This document shows positions 10,505-19,969 of a stretch of DNA of 64,000 nucleotides, one piece after another. Made by a program: the position numbers and the translations under genes. Position 1 is the first letter of the stretch. Every line of letters begins with the position of its first letter. Source of the DNA: Paludibacterium sp. B53371 (GTDB lineage Bacteria > Pseudomonadota > Gammaproteobacteria > Burkholderiales > Chromobacteriaceae); assembly GCF_018802765.1 (NCBI RefSeq), contig NZ_CP069163.1, forward strand, positions 1,178,001 through 1,242,000, written 5' to 3'. Below the pieces are notes generated by a model that was given only the letters and a program-made list of their open reading frames with translations, was not told where the DNA came from and made no database searches.

Positions 10505-10693
10505 TCAGAAAACATCTTCACAACGTTCTGCGAGAAATCGGGCATCGTCTCGATCATGGGCACGCTGCCTGACTTTTTGCTGCCTGGACCTTTCCGTTTC
10601 GTTGAGCTGCGGCTTGGCCACAGCGTACAGAAAACTTTCATGCTGGTCGCGCGCCTGTTTGCGACGCACACTGAGGGGGATACGCGAAATCAT
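10505..10693 (-). CDS. Small basic hypothetical protein (62 aa), uncertain
   Basis: A 62-residue, strongly charged frame (MISRIPLSVRRKQARDQHES...) with AGG sequences within 12 bases upstream of the ATG and a stable hairpin (10467-10489) after its stop. It has no recognisable domain. Overlapping frames on the plus strand look less protein-like. It could equally be non-coding. Confidence 0.3.
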   Translation of the reverse strand: MISRIPLSVRRKQARDQHESFLYAVAKPQLNETERSRQQKVRQRAHDRDDARFLAERCEDVF

Positions 10694-11042
10694 CCTGGTA
10701 CCTCACTGTCGGTTGATTGCCTACTACAGCCCCAAACGCCGGTACAAAGGGTACCGGAGACCATCCGGACAGGCAGCACCTTGCGCTGCAACATGACTCG
10801 GTCGGTCAGTCAATAGATAAAGTGACTCGTTTTTTCTCATTTGTAAAGCGGGAATTTCTGTCCGAACGGCAAATGTTGTGTTTACTGTGCAGTTCACTCC
10901 AATATCATGATTGATATACTTGATCATAGTTGGTTTGTAAGACAAAACCATGACAATCGGGAGGTGCTGCGGGGGGGCCGGACAGACGACCTGCTGCTTT
11001 GAAATTAGCAGGATTTTCCGTGGGTGACAAAGGCGGTCAGGC

Positions 11043-11072
11043 AAAAAAAAGGAGCCCCTTGTAGGGGGCTCT
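11043..11072 (-). terminator. Rho-independent terminator (minus strand)
   Basis: GAGCCCCC and GGGGCTCC pair across a five-base loop, and the minus-strand transcript continues into eight T. No protein-coding gene upstream on that strand explains it, which is part of the case for a small RNA here. Confidence 0.8.
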
Positions 11073-11190
11073 GAATTGCACCTTCGCTCAGGAGACCGGG
11101 AGTGTCGACTCCCGGTCATATCAAGGCAGCGCAGAGCGCTGCCTGACCTGGCGTCAGTATGCGCTGAGGGCTCTGAAAGAACCATACGGT
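11043..11190 (-). ncRNA. Putative structured small RNA with intrinsic terminator
   Basis: Read on the minus strand, this stretch holds three GC-rich hairpins in a row. The first is a 9-bp perfect stem (11124-11144, AGGCAGCGC paired across 3 bases). The second is a 10-bp perfect stem (11094-11117, GACCGGGAGT paired across 4 bases). The third is a terminator (11051-11071) followed by eight T. No plausible protein is encoded. This layout is that of a small regulatory RNA ending in its own terminator. The 5' end is guessed, no strong promoter was found, and I do not recognise the family. Confidence 0.4.
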
Positions 11191-11243
11191 TTATTGAGCG
11201 TTTGTTTGACGAAGTGTGACTAAATGTTTCTTGGACGGAAGGT

Positions 11244-11684
11244 ATGGAAAAACATTATCCGGAAATCGGCCGCAAACTCATCCCCATGCGCTGGGGAGAC
11301 ATGGATGCCATTGGTCATCTCAACAATACCTACTACTTCCGCTATCTCGAGCAAGTACGGGTCGAGTGGCTGGACAATATCGGGCAGGGCATCCGGCCGG
11401 GAGAGAGCGGACCGGTCATCGCCGCCACCTCCTGCACCTTCCGTCGCCAGATGAGCTATCCGGCTACGGTCGAGATCACCCTCGAACTGGAGCGCCTGGG
11501 GCGCAGCAGTATCACCCTGCGGCATCATTTTTACGTGCAGGGCGATCCGGAAACAGTCTATGCCTATGGGGATGTCACCCTGGTGTGGGTGAATTATCAG
11601 ACCGGACAGCCGGTGGCTCTGCCCGAGGTGATCCGTCAGGTGCTGGCGCCGCAAGTGGCGGAGTTGGAGAAAATGTCAGTCTGA
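11244..11684 (+). CDS. Acyl-CoA thioesterase, 4-hydroxybenzoyl-CoA thioesterase (hotdog) family
   Basis: A 146-residue hotdog-fold protein. The signature RWGDMDAIGHLNNTYYFRYL contains the catalytic Asp of the YbgC/FadM branch (D-x-x-G-H-x-N-N). Such enzymes hydrolyse acyl-CoA thioesters in the cytoplasm. The start ATG follows GGAAGG closely. It is monocistronic as far as can be seen, between the putative small RNA and an ABC exporter. The acyl substrate cannot be read from the sequence. Confidence 0.87.
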   Translation: MEKHYPEIGRKLIPMRWGDMDAIGHLNNTYYFRYLEQVRVEWLDNIGQGIRPGESGPVIAATSCTFRRQMSYPATVEITLELERLGRSSITLRHHFYVQGDPETVYAYGDVTLVWVNYQTGQPVALPEVIRQVLAPQVAELEKMSV

Positions 11685-11807
11685 TCAATGGTTTAGTGCT
11701 TGTCAGATTCCGCCTGCTTGCGCGCTTGGTCTGAATAGGCTAATGTCATCACCCCTATTAACCCCTCGGTCTGGCGCCTTGCGGCGCCTGCGACAGGAGC
11801 GATCTTT

Positions 11808-13667
11808 ATGTTTTCCTGGTTTGAACGCCGGGTGAATCCCTATCCGGATTCTCCGCCTCCCCAGCCGCCCGCCGGCTTCTTCAGTTTTATCTGGTTCTGC
11901 ACGCGCAGCATGCGTGGCCTGATCGTCTGCATGACCTTGCTGACTGCCACCATCGGTGCCTTCGAGGCACTGCTGTTTGCCATGCTCGGTTCGGTCGTCG
12001 ACTGGCTGTCCCGCGTGCCGGCTGCCCAGCTCTGGCAGCACGAGCGCAGCAATCTGCTGCTGCTGGCCGCCATCCTGCTCGGCAGTCCCCTGCTGGTGGC
12101 CCTGCAGGCCATGTGCAAATACCAGGGCTTGTTCAGCAATTTTCCCATGCGCCTGCGCTGGCAGTTCCATCGCCATCTGCTCGGGCAGAGTATGAGTTTT
12201 TATCAGGATGAGTTTGCCGGACGGGTGTCGGCCAAGGTGATGCAAACCGCCCTCGCCGTGCGCGATACGGTGATGATCATTACCGATATTCTGGTCTTCG
12301 TGCTGATCTATTTCGTCACCATGATCGCGGTGGTCGGGCACTTCGATACCATGCTGCTCTGGCCCTTCCTCGGCTGGCTGCTGCTGTATGTGCTGACGCT
12401 GGCCTATTTCGTGCCGCGACTGGGCCAGGCGGCCACCCTGCAGGCCGATGCCCGCAGCCTGATGACCGGGCGTATCACCGATGCCTACACCAATATCGCG
12501 ACGGTGAAGCTGTTTTCCCATGGTCAGCGCGAAGCGCGTTTTGCCCGCAGTGCCATGCAGGAGTTCATGCGTACCGCCTACCGTCAGATGCGTCTGGTGA
12601 GCGGGTTTGAAATCGTCAATCAGATGACCAGCATGCTGCTGATTGCCGTTACCTCGGGCGTGGCGCTGTGGTTGTGGATGCAGGGTCAGGTCGGCATTGG
12701 CGCAGTGGCCGCTGCCACGGCCATGGCGCTGCGGCTCAACGGGATTTCTCACTGGATCATGTGGGAGATGTCCAGCCTGTTCGAGAACATCGGTACGGTG
12801 CAGGACGGCATTGTCACTCTGTCGCGCAAGGTTGCCATCAGCGACCAGCCTGATGCCCCGGCCCTGCAGGTCAAACGTGGTGAAATTCGTTTCGAGCAGG
12901 TGGATTTCGGCTATGGCAGCGACAAGATGGTGATTGCCGGGCTGAACCTGACCATCCGCCCCGGCGAGAAAATCGGCCTGGTCGGCCGCTCCGGCGCCGG
13001 CAAGTCGACCATCGTCAATCTGTTGCTGCGCTTTTATGATGCCGACGGCGGTCGCATCCTGATCGACGGTCAGGACATCCGCAGCGTGCGCCAGGACAGC
13101 TTGCGCGCCCAGGTGGGCATGGTGACCCAGGATACCTCGCTGCTGCATCGCTCGGTGCGGGAAAACCTGTTGTATGGCCGGCCAGATGCCGGTGATGAGG
13201 ACATGATCGCTGCGGCACGTCGTGCCGAGGCACATGACTTCATCCTGACACTGACCGACCCCAAGGGGCGCTGCGGTTACGATGCGCACGTCGGCGAACG
13301 CGGCGTCAAGCTGTCCGGTGGCCAGCGTCAGCGTATCGCCATTGCGCGCGTCATGCTGAAAGATGCCCCGATCCTGCTGCTGGACGAAGCCACCAGTGCG
13401 CTGGATTCCGAGGTCGAAGCCGCCATCCAGAGCAGTCTGTATCGGCTGATGGAGGGCAAGACCGTGGTGGCCATTGCACACCGCCTGTCGACCATTGCTG
13501 CCATGGATCGTTTGATCGTGCTCGATCGCGGTCAGGTGGTGGAGGAGGGCAGCCATCAGCAGTTGCTGGCTCGGGGTGGTTTGTATGCCCGTCTGTGGGC
13601 GCATCAGAGTGGCGGCTTCCTGGGCGAGGACGAGGAAGAGGAAAGTCCGGCCGGCCAGATGGGCTGA
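11808..13667 (+). CDS. ABC exporter, fused membrane and ATPase domains (multidrug/lipid type)
   Basis: A 619-residue half-transporter: six-helix membrane domain (about 30-340) followed by an ATPase domain with Walker A GRSGAGKST, signature LSGGQRQRIAIAR, Walker B ILLLDEATSALD and H-loop AIAHRLST. This is the ABCB/MsbA-like architecture that works as a homodimer to export hydrophobic drugs, lipids or peptides. ATG 11808 has AGGAG 9 bases before it. The C-terminus ends in an acidic run (GEDEEEE). No adjacent peptide or accessory gene indicates a specific substrate. Confidence 0.92.
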   Translation: MFSWFERRVNPYPDSPPPQPPAGFFSFIWFCTRSMRGLIVCMTLLTATIGAFEALLFAMLGSVVDWLSRVPAAQLWQHERSNLLLLAAILLGSPLLVALQAMCKYQGLFSNFPMRLRWQFHRHLLGQSMSFYQDEFAGRVSAKVMQTALAVRDTVMIITDILVFVLIYFVTMIAVVGHFDTMLLWPFLGWLLLYVLTLAYFVPRLGQAATLQADARSLMTGRITDAYTNIATVKLFSHGQREARFARSAMQEFMRTAYRQMRLVSGFEIVNQMTSMLLIAVTSGVALWLWMQGQVGIGAVAAATAMALRLNGISHWIMWEMSSLFENIGTVQDGIVTLSRKVAISDQPDAPALQVKRGEIRFEQVDFGYGSDKMVIAGLNLTIRPGEKIGLVGRSGAGKSTIVNLLLRFYDADGGRILIDGQDIRSVRQDSLRAQVGMVTQDTSLLHRSVRENLLYGRPDAGDEDMIAAARRAEAHDFILTLTDPKGRCGYDAHVGERGVKLSGGQRQRIAIARVMLKDAPILLLDEATSALDSEVEAAIQSSLYRLMEGKTVVAIAHRLSTIAAMDRLIVLDRGQVVEEGSHQQLLARGGLYARLWAHQSGGFLGEDEEEESPAGQMG

Positions 13668-13693
13668 ACGGCGAAGTCATCGCCGTTCATGAC

Positions 13694-13729
13694 AAAACGC
13701 CCCCCACCTTCAGCGGTGGGGGGCGTTTT
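13694..13729. terminator. Bidirectional terminator between the ABC exporter and mnmC
   Basis: A long perfect stem (AAAACGCCCCCCACC with its complement, six-base loop) lies between two convergent genes. It has T runs on both strands and so can end transcription from either side. Confidence 0.9.
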
Positions 13730-13752
13730 CATTGGTCGGGCGGCGAGGGCGT

Positions 13753-15750
13753 TTACTCGTATTCGTTCGGGTTCAGCTTGCCGCGCATCAGGTTGCGCAA
13801 CAGGAAGCGATTGGGGTGCACGGCCTGCATCAGCGATTGCGGCAGCGGGGCCGGTTCGCCGCAAATCTGCGCGGCCAGGATTTCGCCCGACAGCGGCGCG
13901 GTGATCATGCCGCGTGAACCATGCGCCGTGTTGACATACAGCCCGGTTGCCCAGGGCGTCGGGTGCTCCAGCTTGAGCGATGCATCCAGGGCCAGACTGG
14001 CATAGGTGCGGACAAATTCGCGCAGCGGTGCGACCGGGCCGATCAGCGGCAGGTAGTCCGGGCTGGTGCAGCGCCAGGCGGCGCGACCGGCGAGCCGGGT
14101 GAGGTCCAGCGTGTCGGCCTGGCAGGCCTGATGCAAGGCTGGCGCCATGTCGCGCAGCATCGCCAGATTCTCCTGATGCTCCTCGGCGGTCAGCTGCAAG
14201 TGCTCGACGTTGAACTTGAAGCTGGCGCCGAGCGTGTGCTGTCCCCGGTGTGCCGGCGCCACATAACCTTCGTGGCACAGCACCGTCCGCAATGACTGGC
14301 TTTCTGCCGTGGCAGGCAAGTGTGTGACCTGGCCGCGAATCCGCTTGAGTGGCAGATGGCTGGTGCTGTCAAAGGCGGCACTTTCCGCCGCACCGGCCAG
14401 AATGACCACTGAGCCCAGGGCAACGGCACCGTTCTCGCCGCTCACCACCCAGAGATCATTGTCTGCATTGCGAGACAGCTCCAGCACCGAGGTATCGGTG
14501 GTGACGCGGATATTCGGATGAGCGCTCAGCGTGTTGGCCAGTGCTGCCGGATGCAGCCAGCCGGCATGCGGGAAAAACAATCCGCCCTGAGGGAGTGCCA
14601 CACCGGCCCGTTCGCTGGCCGCCGCGCGATCCAGCCATTCCACCCAGCCGTCGGCCAGTCCGCTGTTGATCAGGGCGTGCTGTTTTTTCCGCTCGTCTTC
14701 GTCGACCGGCAGTTGCAGCACGCCGCAGGGTTGCCAGGCATCCGGCTGCCCGGCAAACAACTGCTGCAAGAGCGTCAGCGAAAAGCGATAGCCGGCCAGT
14801 ACCAGCTGGGTCAGCGGGGTGGCATGCGGCGACAGGCGCGCATACAGGATGCCCTGCTCATTGCCGGATCCTTCTCTGGCCAGCGCCGGGTGACGCTCGA
14901 TCAGCGTGACCTGCCAGCCGCGGCGCGCCAGACTCCAGGCACTGGCCGCGCCGGCTACCCCGCCACCGACCACCACGGCATGGCGTTCTTGTGCTTCGGG
15001 GCGGGGCGGATGGCTGTACCAGGGGGCTTTCCACGGTCTGGCGGATGATCCTGCCTGATAGACGCCACGACTCATCTCGCGCTTGCTGCCATGGCCGGGA
15101 ACCTTCTCGACAGCGAAACCGGCTGCCTGCAAGCCGCGCCGGACAAAGCCCGCACTGGTGAAGGTAGCGAAACTGGCCCGGTCTGCCGACAAGTTCGCCA
15201 TGGTCAGGAACAGTTCGTCCGACCACATCTGCGGGTTCTTGGCCGGCGAGAAGCCGTCGAGAAACCAGGCATCGATACTGCCGTCAACCTGCTGCAGGCT
15301 TTCCGTGGCATCGCCGATGATCAGTGTCAGACTGATCCGGCCCTCATCGAACAGGAAACGGTGCCAGCCCGGCGGCAGAATGCCGTACTGCGCACACAAG
15401 GCACCGGCCTCATCGGCCAGCTCGGGCCACAGCGCCAGTGCCCGGCGCAAATCAGACGCCGACAGCGGGAATTTCTCCACCGATACATAGGCCAGGCGTG
15501 CCCCAGCGGGGGCATGCCGGCGGAAGCACTGCCAGGCACAGAGGAAATTCAGTCCGGTACCGAAACCGGTTTCGCCAATGCTGAACAGCAGGTTGTCTTC
15601 GAGTGCGGCAAAGCGTTGCGGCAGGTCGTTGCCGTCGATGAATACGTGCCGGGTCTCATCCAGTCCGCTGTCGCGCGAGAAATACACATCGCCGAAAGCT
15701 GTGGAGAAGGGCAGCCCTTCAGGCCAGTCGAGTTGGGCAGTAGTGGTCAT
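13753..15750 (-). CDS. mnmC: tRNA mnm5s2U34 bifunctional oxidase/methyltransferase MnmC
   Basis: A 665-residue two-domain enzyme that finishes the wobble uridine of certain tRNAs. The C-terminal FAD domain removes the carboxymethyl group (cmnm5 to nm5) and the N-terminal SAM domain methylates to mnm5. Seen: SAM-binding IGETGFGTG (residues 58-66) and a dinucleotide-binding AVVVGGGVAGAASAWSLARR near residue 257. Length matches the E. coli protein (about 670). mnmH lies 45 bases upstream on the same strand and acts on the same nucleoside (2-thio to 2-seleno), so the pair is both a transcriptional and a biochemical unit. Confidence 0.95.
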   Translation of the reverse strand: MTTTAQLDWPEGLPFSTAFGDVYFSRDSGLDETRHVFIDGNDLPQRFAALEDNLLFSIGETGFGTGLNFLCAWQCFRRHAPAGARLAYVSVEKFPLSASDLRRALALWPELADEAGALCAQYGILPPGWHRFLFDEGRISLTLIIGDATESLQQVDGSIDAWFLDGFSPAKNPQMWSDELFLTMANLSADRASFATFTSAGFVRRGLQAAGFAVEKVPGHGSKREMSRGVYQAGSSARPWKAPWYSHPPRPEAQERHAVVVGGGVAGAASAWSLARRGWQVTLIERHPALAREGSGNEQGILYARLSPHATPLTQLVLAGYRFSLTLLQQLFAGQPDAWQPCGVLQLPVDEDERKKQHALINSGLADGWVEWLDRAAASERAGVALPQGGLFFPHAGWLHPAALANTLSAHPNIRVTTDTSVLELSRNADNDLWVVSGENGAVALGSVVILAGAAESAAFDSTSHLPLKRIRGQVTHLPATAESQSLRTVLCHEGYVAPAHRGQHTLGASFKFNVEHLQLTAEEHQENLAMLRDMAPALHQACQADTLDLTRLAGRAAWRCTSPDYLPLIGPVAPLREFVRTYASLALDASLKLEHPTPWATGLYVNTAHGSRGMITAPLSGEILAAQICGEPAPLPQSLMQAVHPNRFLLRNLMRGKLNPNEYE

Positions 15751-15795
15751 GACAATGAGGTGAAAAAGGGTGACAAATTCATCGGAATAACTGGT

Positions 15796-16824
15796 CTATA
15801 GCATAGAAGCGGCGCGTTCGAGGGCACTTTCGCTGACATCGGCCAGAGGCAGGCTGCGAGTGTCGGCCACAAAGTGACGGCTGGTAGAACGCTGATACAG
15901 CGGGTCGTAGTGTTGCTGCAGCAACTGCTCGACCAGCCGGGCAAACTGGCCGGCCTCGATCATGGCCTGCCAGGCCTGCCACTGCTCGCGCGGATACAGG
16001 GCCCGCAGCCGCTCCAGCTGACAGCGCAAATGCAGCGGATCGCGGGTGAGAAAGTCGTAATCCTGCAGCAGAAACTGCACCCGTTCTGCCAGCGGCACGT
16101 CGAGCCGGATGGCCGGCGCACGGTGCATGGCGGCCAGCAGGGCATTGGGCAGCGTGAGGCGACCGATATGGCGGCTTTCGGCTTCGATAAACACCGGCAA
16201 CGACGGGTCGAAGCGGCACAGCGCCTGGCGCAGAGCACCCTCGAAGGCTTTCTGACCCGGCTGCGGTTCGCCGGGCACCTGGCCCAGTACCGAGCCGCGG
16301 TGGCAGGCCAGCCCCTCCAGATCCAGTACCTGACGCTGCTGGCGCGCCAGGGTGGCCAGCAGGCGGCTTTTGCCCGAACCGGTCGGGCCGGTCAGCACGC
16401 GGAAGTCCAGGCTGGCCGGTAACTGTTCGAGATCCAGCAAGACCTGCTGGCGATAGGCCTTGTAGCCCTTTTCCAACTGATGGGCACTCCAGCCGATCTG
16501 CCCCATGATCAGTGCCATTGAGGCGGAGCGCTGCCCGCCACGCCAGCAATAGATCAGCGGGCGCCAGGACTTGGGACGGTCGTGGAAATGCTGCTCGATA
16601 TGCTCGGCAATATGACGCGCCACCAGCGCCGCGCCGACGCGCCTGGCCGCAAAGGGGGATTGCTGACAATACAGTGTCCCGACGCGTGCACGCTCCTCGT
16701 CATCGAGTACGGGGCAGTTCATTGCGCCAGGAATATGATCTTCGGCATATTCACTCGGTGAGCGTACGTCGATAATCTCGTCAAATGCGGCGAGCTGTGC
16801 TACGGTCGCGACCTTGAAGAACAT
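15796..16824 (-). CDS. mnmH: tRNA 2-selenouridine synthase (SelU/YbbB)
   Basis: A 342-residue enzyme that replaces sulfur by selenium at position 2 of the wobble uridine, using selenophosphate. An N-terminal rhodanese domain has catalytic Cys93 in YCWRGGQRS, and a P-loop domain has Walker A GPTGSGKS (146-153) and the family motif LEGLACHRGS. It is divergent from selD: the two start codons are only 20 bases apart, so the gene making selenophosphate and a gene using it share one short control region. Confidence 0.96.
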   Translation of the reverse strand: MFFKVATVAQLAAFDEIIDVRSPSEYAEDHIPGAMNCPVLDDEERARVGTLYCQQSPFAARRVGAALVARHIAEHIEQHFHDRPKSWRPLIYCWRGGQRSASMALIMGQIGWSAHQLEKGYKAYRQQVLLDLEQLPASLDFRVLTGPTGSGKSRLLATLARQQRQVLDLEGLACHRGSVLGQVPGEPQPGQKAFEGALRQALCRFDPSLPVFIEAESRHIGRLTLPNALLAAMHRAPAIRLDVPLAERVQFLLQDYDFLTRDPLHLRCQLERLRALYPREQWQAWQAMIEAGQFARLVEQLLQQHYDPLYQRSTSRHFVADTRSLPLADVSESALERAASML

Positions 16825-16844
16825 GGTTTATAAGGGGGCTCAAA

Positions 16845-17885
16845 ATGGCTGAAATCAAGTTGACACAATTGTCTCACGGCGGTGGATGCGGGTGCAAAAT
16901 TGCGCCCGCGGTCTTGCAGTCCATTCTAGCTGATGCCCGCGACAAAACACCCTTTCCGGATTTGCTGGTCGGCGCAGAAACCAGTGACGATGCGGCGGTC
17001 TACCGCCTCAATGACCGGCAGGCGATTGTCGCTACCACCGATTTCTTCATGCCGATTGTCGACGATGCCCGCGATTTTGGCCGTATCGCCGCCACCAATG
17101 CGCTGTCCGATATCTATGCCATGGGCGCCACGCCGATCATGGCGCTGGCCATTGTCGGCATGCCGGTCAATGTGCTGCCGCTGGAAACCATCCGTGCCAT
17201 TCTGGCCGGTGGTGAAGAAGTCTGTTCGGCCGCCGGCATTCCGATTGCCGGCGGCCACTCCATCGATGCCCCTGAGCCGATCTATGGCCTGGTGGCACTG
17301 GGTGTGGTCGATCCTGCCCAACTCAAGCGCAACAGTGGTGCACGGGCCGGGGATGTGCTGATTCTCGGCAAGCCGCTCGGCATTGGCATGCTGGCTCAGG
17401 CGATGAAGAAAGGCCTGCTGGATGCCGATGGCTATCAGGCGCTGATCAATGTGACCACGCGGCTGAACAAGGTCGGCAGCGAGCTGGCGGCCCTGGATGA
17501 GGTACATGCGCTGACCGACGTCACCGGTTTCGGCCTGTTGGGGCATTTGCTGGAGTTGTGCCGCGGCGCCGGATTGGGGGCGGCGCTGGATCTGTCCGCG
17601 CTGCCTGTCATTCCTGCCGTGCGCGCGTTTGCCGAGCAGGGCATCGGCCCGGGCGCCATCGAACGCAATCTGCAAAGCTTTGCCGCCGAGCTCGACATGC
17701 CGGACAGCGCGCCAGCTTGGCAGCGCCGTCTGCTGGCCGATCCGCAGACCAGTGGCGGCTTGCTGGTCAGTGTGGCACCCACTGCCGCGGCGCAGGTGCT
17801 GCAACGTTTCCATGCCGCCGGATTTGCCGAGGCAGCGGTCATCGGGCAATTGACGACCGGCGCAGTGCGCGTGGTGGCGCGCTGA
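16845..17885 (+). CDS. selD: Selenophosphate synthetase SelD
   Basis: A 346-residue enzyme that makes selenophosphate from selenide and ATP. The glycine-rich N-terminus SHGGGCGCKI carries the catalytic Cys15 and Lys18 (E. coli Cys17 and Lys20). The catalytic residue here is Cys, not selenocysteine. ATG 16845 has AAGGGGG 7 bases upstream. Likely uses visible in this window are tRNA selenation (MnmH) and selenium-dependent molybdenum hydroxylases (YqeB/YqeC-type genes from 20 kb on). No selA, selB or selC is present here. Confidence 0.97.
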   Translation: MAEIKLTQLSHGGGCGCKIAPAVLQSILADARDKTPFPDLLVGAETSDDAAVYRLNDRQAIVATTDFFMPIVDDARDFGRIAATNALSDIYAMGATPIMALAIVGMPVNVLPLETIRAILAGGEEVCSAAGIPIAGGHSIDAPEPIYGLVALGVVDPAQLKRNSGARAGDVLILGKPLGIGMLAQAMKKGLLDADGYQALINVTTRLNKVGSELAALDEVHALTDVTGFGLLGHLLELCRGAGLGAALDLSALPVIPAVRAFAEQGIGPGAIERNLQSFAAELDMPDSAPAWQRRLLADPQTSGGLLVSVAPTAAAQVLQRFHAAGFAEAAVIGQLTTGAVRVVAR

Positions 17886-18001
17886 GTGCCGGATCCAGTG
17901 GCAATGCCATCCAGTCAGGAGGAAATACGACTAAATTGAAGCTTGAATGCAATAAAAAGCTGCTATGAACAATAAAGATGCGGGCCAATGAGGAACTTAC
18001 A

Positions 18002-19654
18002 ATGAAAAATCTTAAAGTCAGACAGGTCCTGTTGCTGATTGCCGCGGTGGGGATCGTGGGCATGCTGCTGGTAGCCGCCATTGGCGTATACCAGCTTAAT
18101 GCACAGCAAAATCGTGCAGTCGCCGGGTTTGGGCGTGCCGGCGAGGACATGCATATCTTGCTGGAGGTTGAGTCCGCCAGCCTGGAGTTCAAGAAGCAGG
18201 TGCAGGAGTGGAAGGATATCCTGCTGCGCGGTAATGATCCGGCTAAATTCGACAAGTACTACGGCAATTTCCAGACCCGTGAAACGGCGATGGATGAGCA
18301 TCTGCGCAAGGCGCAGGCAGGACTCAAGGGCCAGGGCCATGACGATCTGGCAGCCGAAATCGACGGACTGCTGCAAACCCACAAGGATTTCGGCCAGAAA
18401 TATCGTGATGCGCTCAGTCACTATGACAAGGCGGATCCCAATGCCTCGCATGTGGTCGACAAGCTGGTCGCTGGCATGGACCGGCCGATGACCGAGGCGC
18501 TGAGCAGCTTTGGCCAGAAAATCGAGAAAGCCTCGCTGCAGTCCGCCGATGATGAAATCGCCTCCCTGGCCACGGCGTTCAATGCTTCGCTGGTGATGTT
18601 CGGGGTGATTCTGGCCGTGGTCATGGCCGGTGTGATGGTGATTGTGGTCTCTGCCACCCGGGCGATTCTGTCGCAACTGGGGGGCGAGCCGAGTGATGGC
18701 GCCCGTGTGGCCCAGGCCATGGCCTCCGGCAATCTGGCCGTGAGCATCAAGGCCTCCGGCGGGGTGGATAGTCTGATGGCCTCGATGGAGACCATGCGCG
18801 TCGGGCTGCGCAACATCGTCAGCAATGTCCGTACGGTGTCGCAGGGCTTGTCCAGTGCTGCCCTGCAGCAGTCGAAGGTGTCCGAGCAGGTGGCCACCAG
18901 CTCGCATCATCAATCCAGTGCATCATCCAGTGTCGCCGCCGCCATCGAAGAGATGTCGGTCAGTATCCAGCATGTTTCGGACAGTGCGCGCGAGGCCAAG
19001 GAAATCTCCGAACAGATGAAGTCGCTGTCGGGCGAGAGTGGCGCGATGCGCGCCATGGTGGCCGACATGCAGTCGTTGTCGCAGTCCGTGCTGTCGGCGC
19101 AGGAGATGATCCGCGAACTGGGCACCCAGTCGCAGCAGATCCAGAGCATCGTGCTGGTGGTTCGCGATATTGCCGACCAGACCAACCTGCTGGCCCTGAA
19201 TGCGGCCATCGAGGCGGCACGGGCCGGTGAGCAGGGGCGGGGCTTTGCTGTCGTGGCCGACGAGGTGCGCAAGTTGGCCGAACGCACGGCACAATCCACG
19301 GTGGAAATCTCGCAGATGGCGGAGAAGATCCAGAGCGGGGCGACTGCGGCCATCTCCGGCATGGAGGGCGCTGCTCAACTGGTCAAGACCGGTTCCGAGC
19401 GCGCAGGTCAGGCGGTGGAGTCGGTTCAGGAGATTAATCAGGGCGCAGAACGCATGATCCGTGGCGTGACTGAAATCCACCATGCGCTGTCCGAGCAGAG
19501 TATTGCCAGTCATGACGTCGCCACCAGTGTCGAGCGCATTGCCCAGTCCGCACAGGAAAATACCGCCGTCGTCGATCTGGCGACAGAGGCGGCCAAGCAA
19601 CTGGAGCAGTTGGCGCGGGATCTGGAGAAAGAAGTCAGCCGCTTCGCGCTGTAA
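18002..19654 (+). CDS. Methyl-accepting chemotaxis protein
   Basis: A 550-residue transmembrane receptor: N-terminal membrane segment (about 8-28), helical periplasmic sensor (about 30-195), second membrane segment (about 200-222), HAMP-like linker and a complete signalling domain with the tip [23 protein letters not shown] 18002 follows GAGGAA at 7 bases. An in-frame ATG at 17978 lacks a ribosome-binding site. It stands alone, 116 bases after selD, with a strong terminator. The ligand is unknown. Confidence 0.94.
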   Translation: MKNLKVRQVLLLIAAVGIVGMLLVAAIGVYQLNAQQNRAVAGFGRAGEDMHILLEVESASLEFKKQVQEWKDILLRGNDPAKFDKYYGNFQTRETAMDEHLRKAQAGLKGQGHDDLAAEIDGLLQTHKDFGQKYRDALSHYDKADPNASHVVDKLVAGMDRPMTEALSSFGQKIEKASLQSADDEIASLATAFNASLVMFGVILAVVMAGVMVIVVSATRAILSQLGGEPSDGARVAQAMASGNLAVSIKASGGVDSLMASMETMRVGLRNIVSNVRTVSQGLSSAALQQSKVSEQVATSSHHQSSASSSVAAAIEEMSVSIQHVSDSAREAKEISEQMKSLSGESGAMRAMVADMQSLSQSVLSAQEMIRELGTQSQQIQSIVLVVRDIADQTNLLALNAAIEAARAGEQGRGFAVVADEVRKLAERTAQSTVEISQMAEKIQSGATAAISGMEGAAQLVKTGSERAGQAVESVQEINQGAERMIRGVTEIHHALSEQSIASHDVATSVERIAQSAQENTAVVDLATEAAKQLEQLARDLEKEVSRFAL

Positions 19655-19670
19655 ATGCCGAGGCAGAAAA

Positions 19671-19703
19671 AAGCAACCCGGCCCAGGCCGGGTTGCTTTT
19701 TTT
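19671..19703 (+). terminator. Rho-independent terminator of the chemoreceptor gene
   Basis: AGCAACCCGGCC pairs almost perfectly with GCCGGGTTGCT across a three-base loop, followed by seven T. It lies 17 bases after the stop codon. Confidence 0.92.
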
Positions 19704-19969
19704 GCTGGTGACTCAGGAGGGCGTTGGGGACGTGTGTGCTGCTCTGCCGGATGGGGGAGATAGACCGATGAATATAAAAATGTTTGACACGAAGGAATTT
19801 TTGTGAGAATGTATCCGACAGAGTTAAGCTGTGCATAAGTTGTTAAAGTCTCGACGTTCCCCTTCCAAGCGGTACTTCCGGTTTTAATCCCATAAGCGCC
19901 TCCTGTCTCTCGACAGTGTTTTTGCGCCCTGCCTGTTAACTCCATTCAAAATTCTAAATACACAAAGAA
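19704..19969. other. Leader region before a small unknown gene
   Basis: About 265 bases, AT-rich. It contains a perfect TTGACA hexamer (19784-19789) without a convincing -10 partner, and a small hairpin CTGTC/GACAG followed by TGTTTTT (19903-19923) that could attenuate the gene starting at 19970. No coding sequence is seen. Confidence 0.45.

Noticed and set aside
10724-11185. Open frame of 153 codons on the minus strand
   Set aside because: It runs straight through an intrinsic terminator and two perfect hairpins, has no recognisable domain and no good ribosome-binding site. A structured RNA explains the region better.
16845-17885. Selenocysteine (UGA) at the SelD active site or elsewhere in the selenium genes
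   Set aside because: The catalytic position is a normal TGC cysteine codon and no in-frame TGA interrupts any recognised gene.
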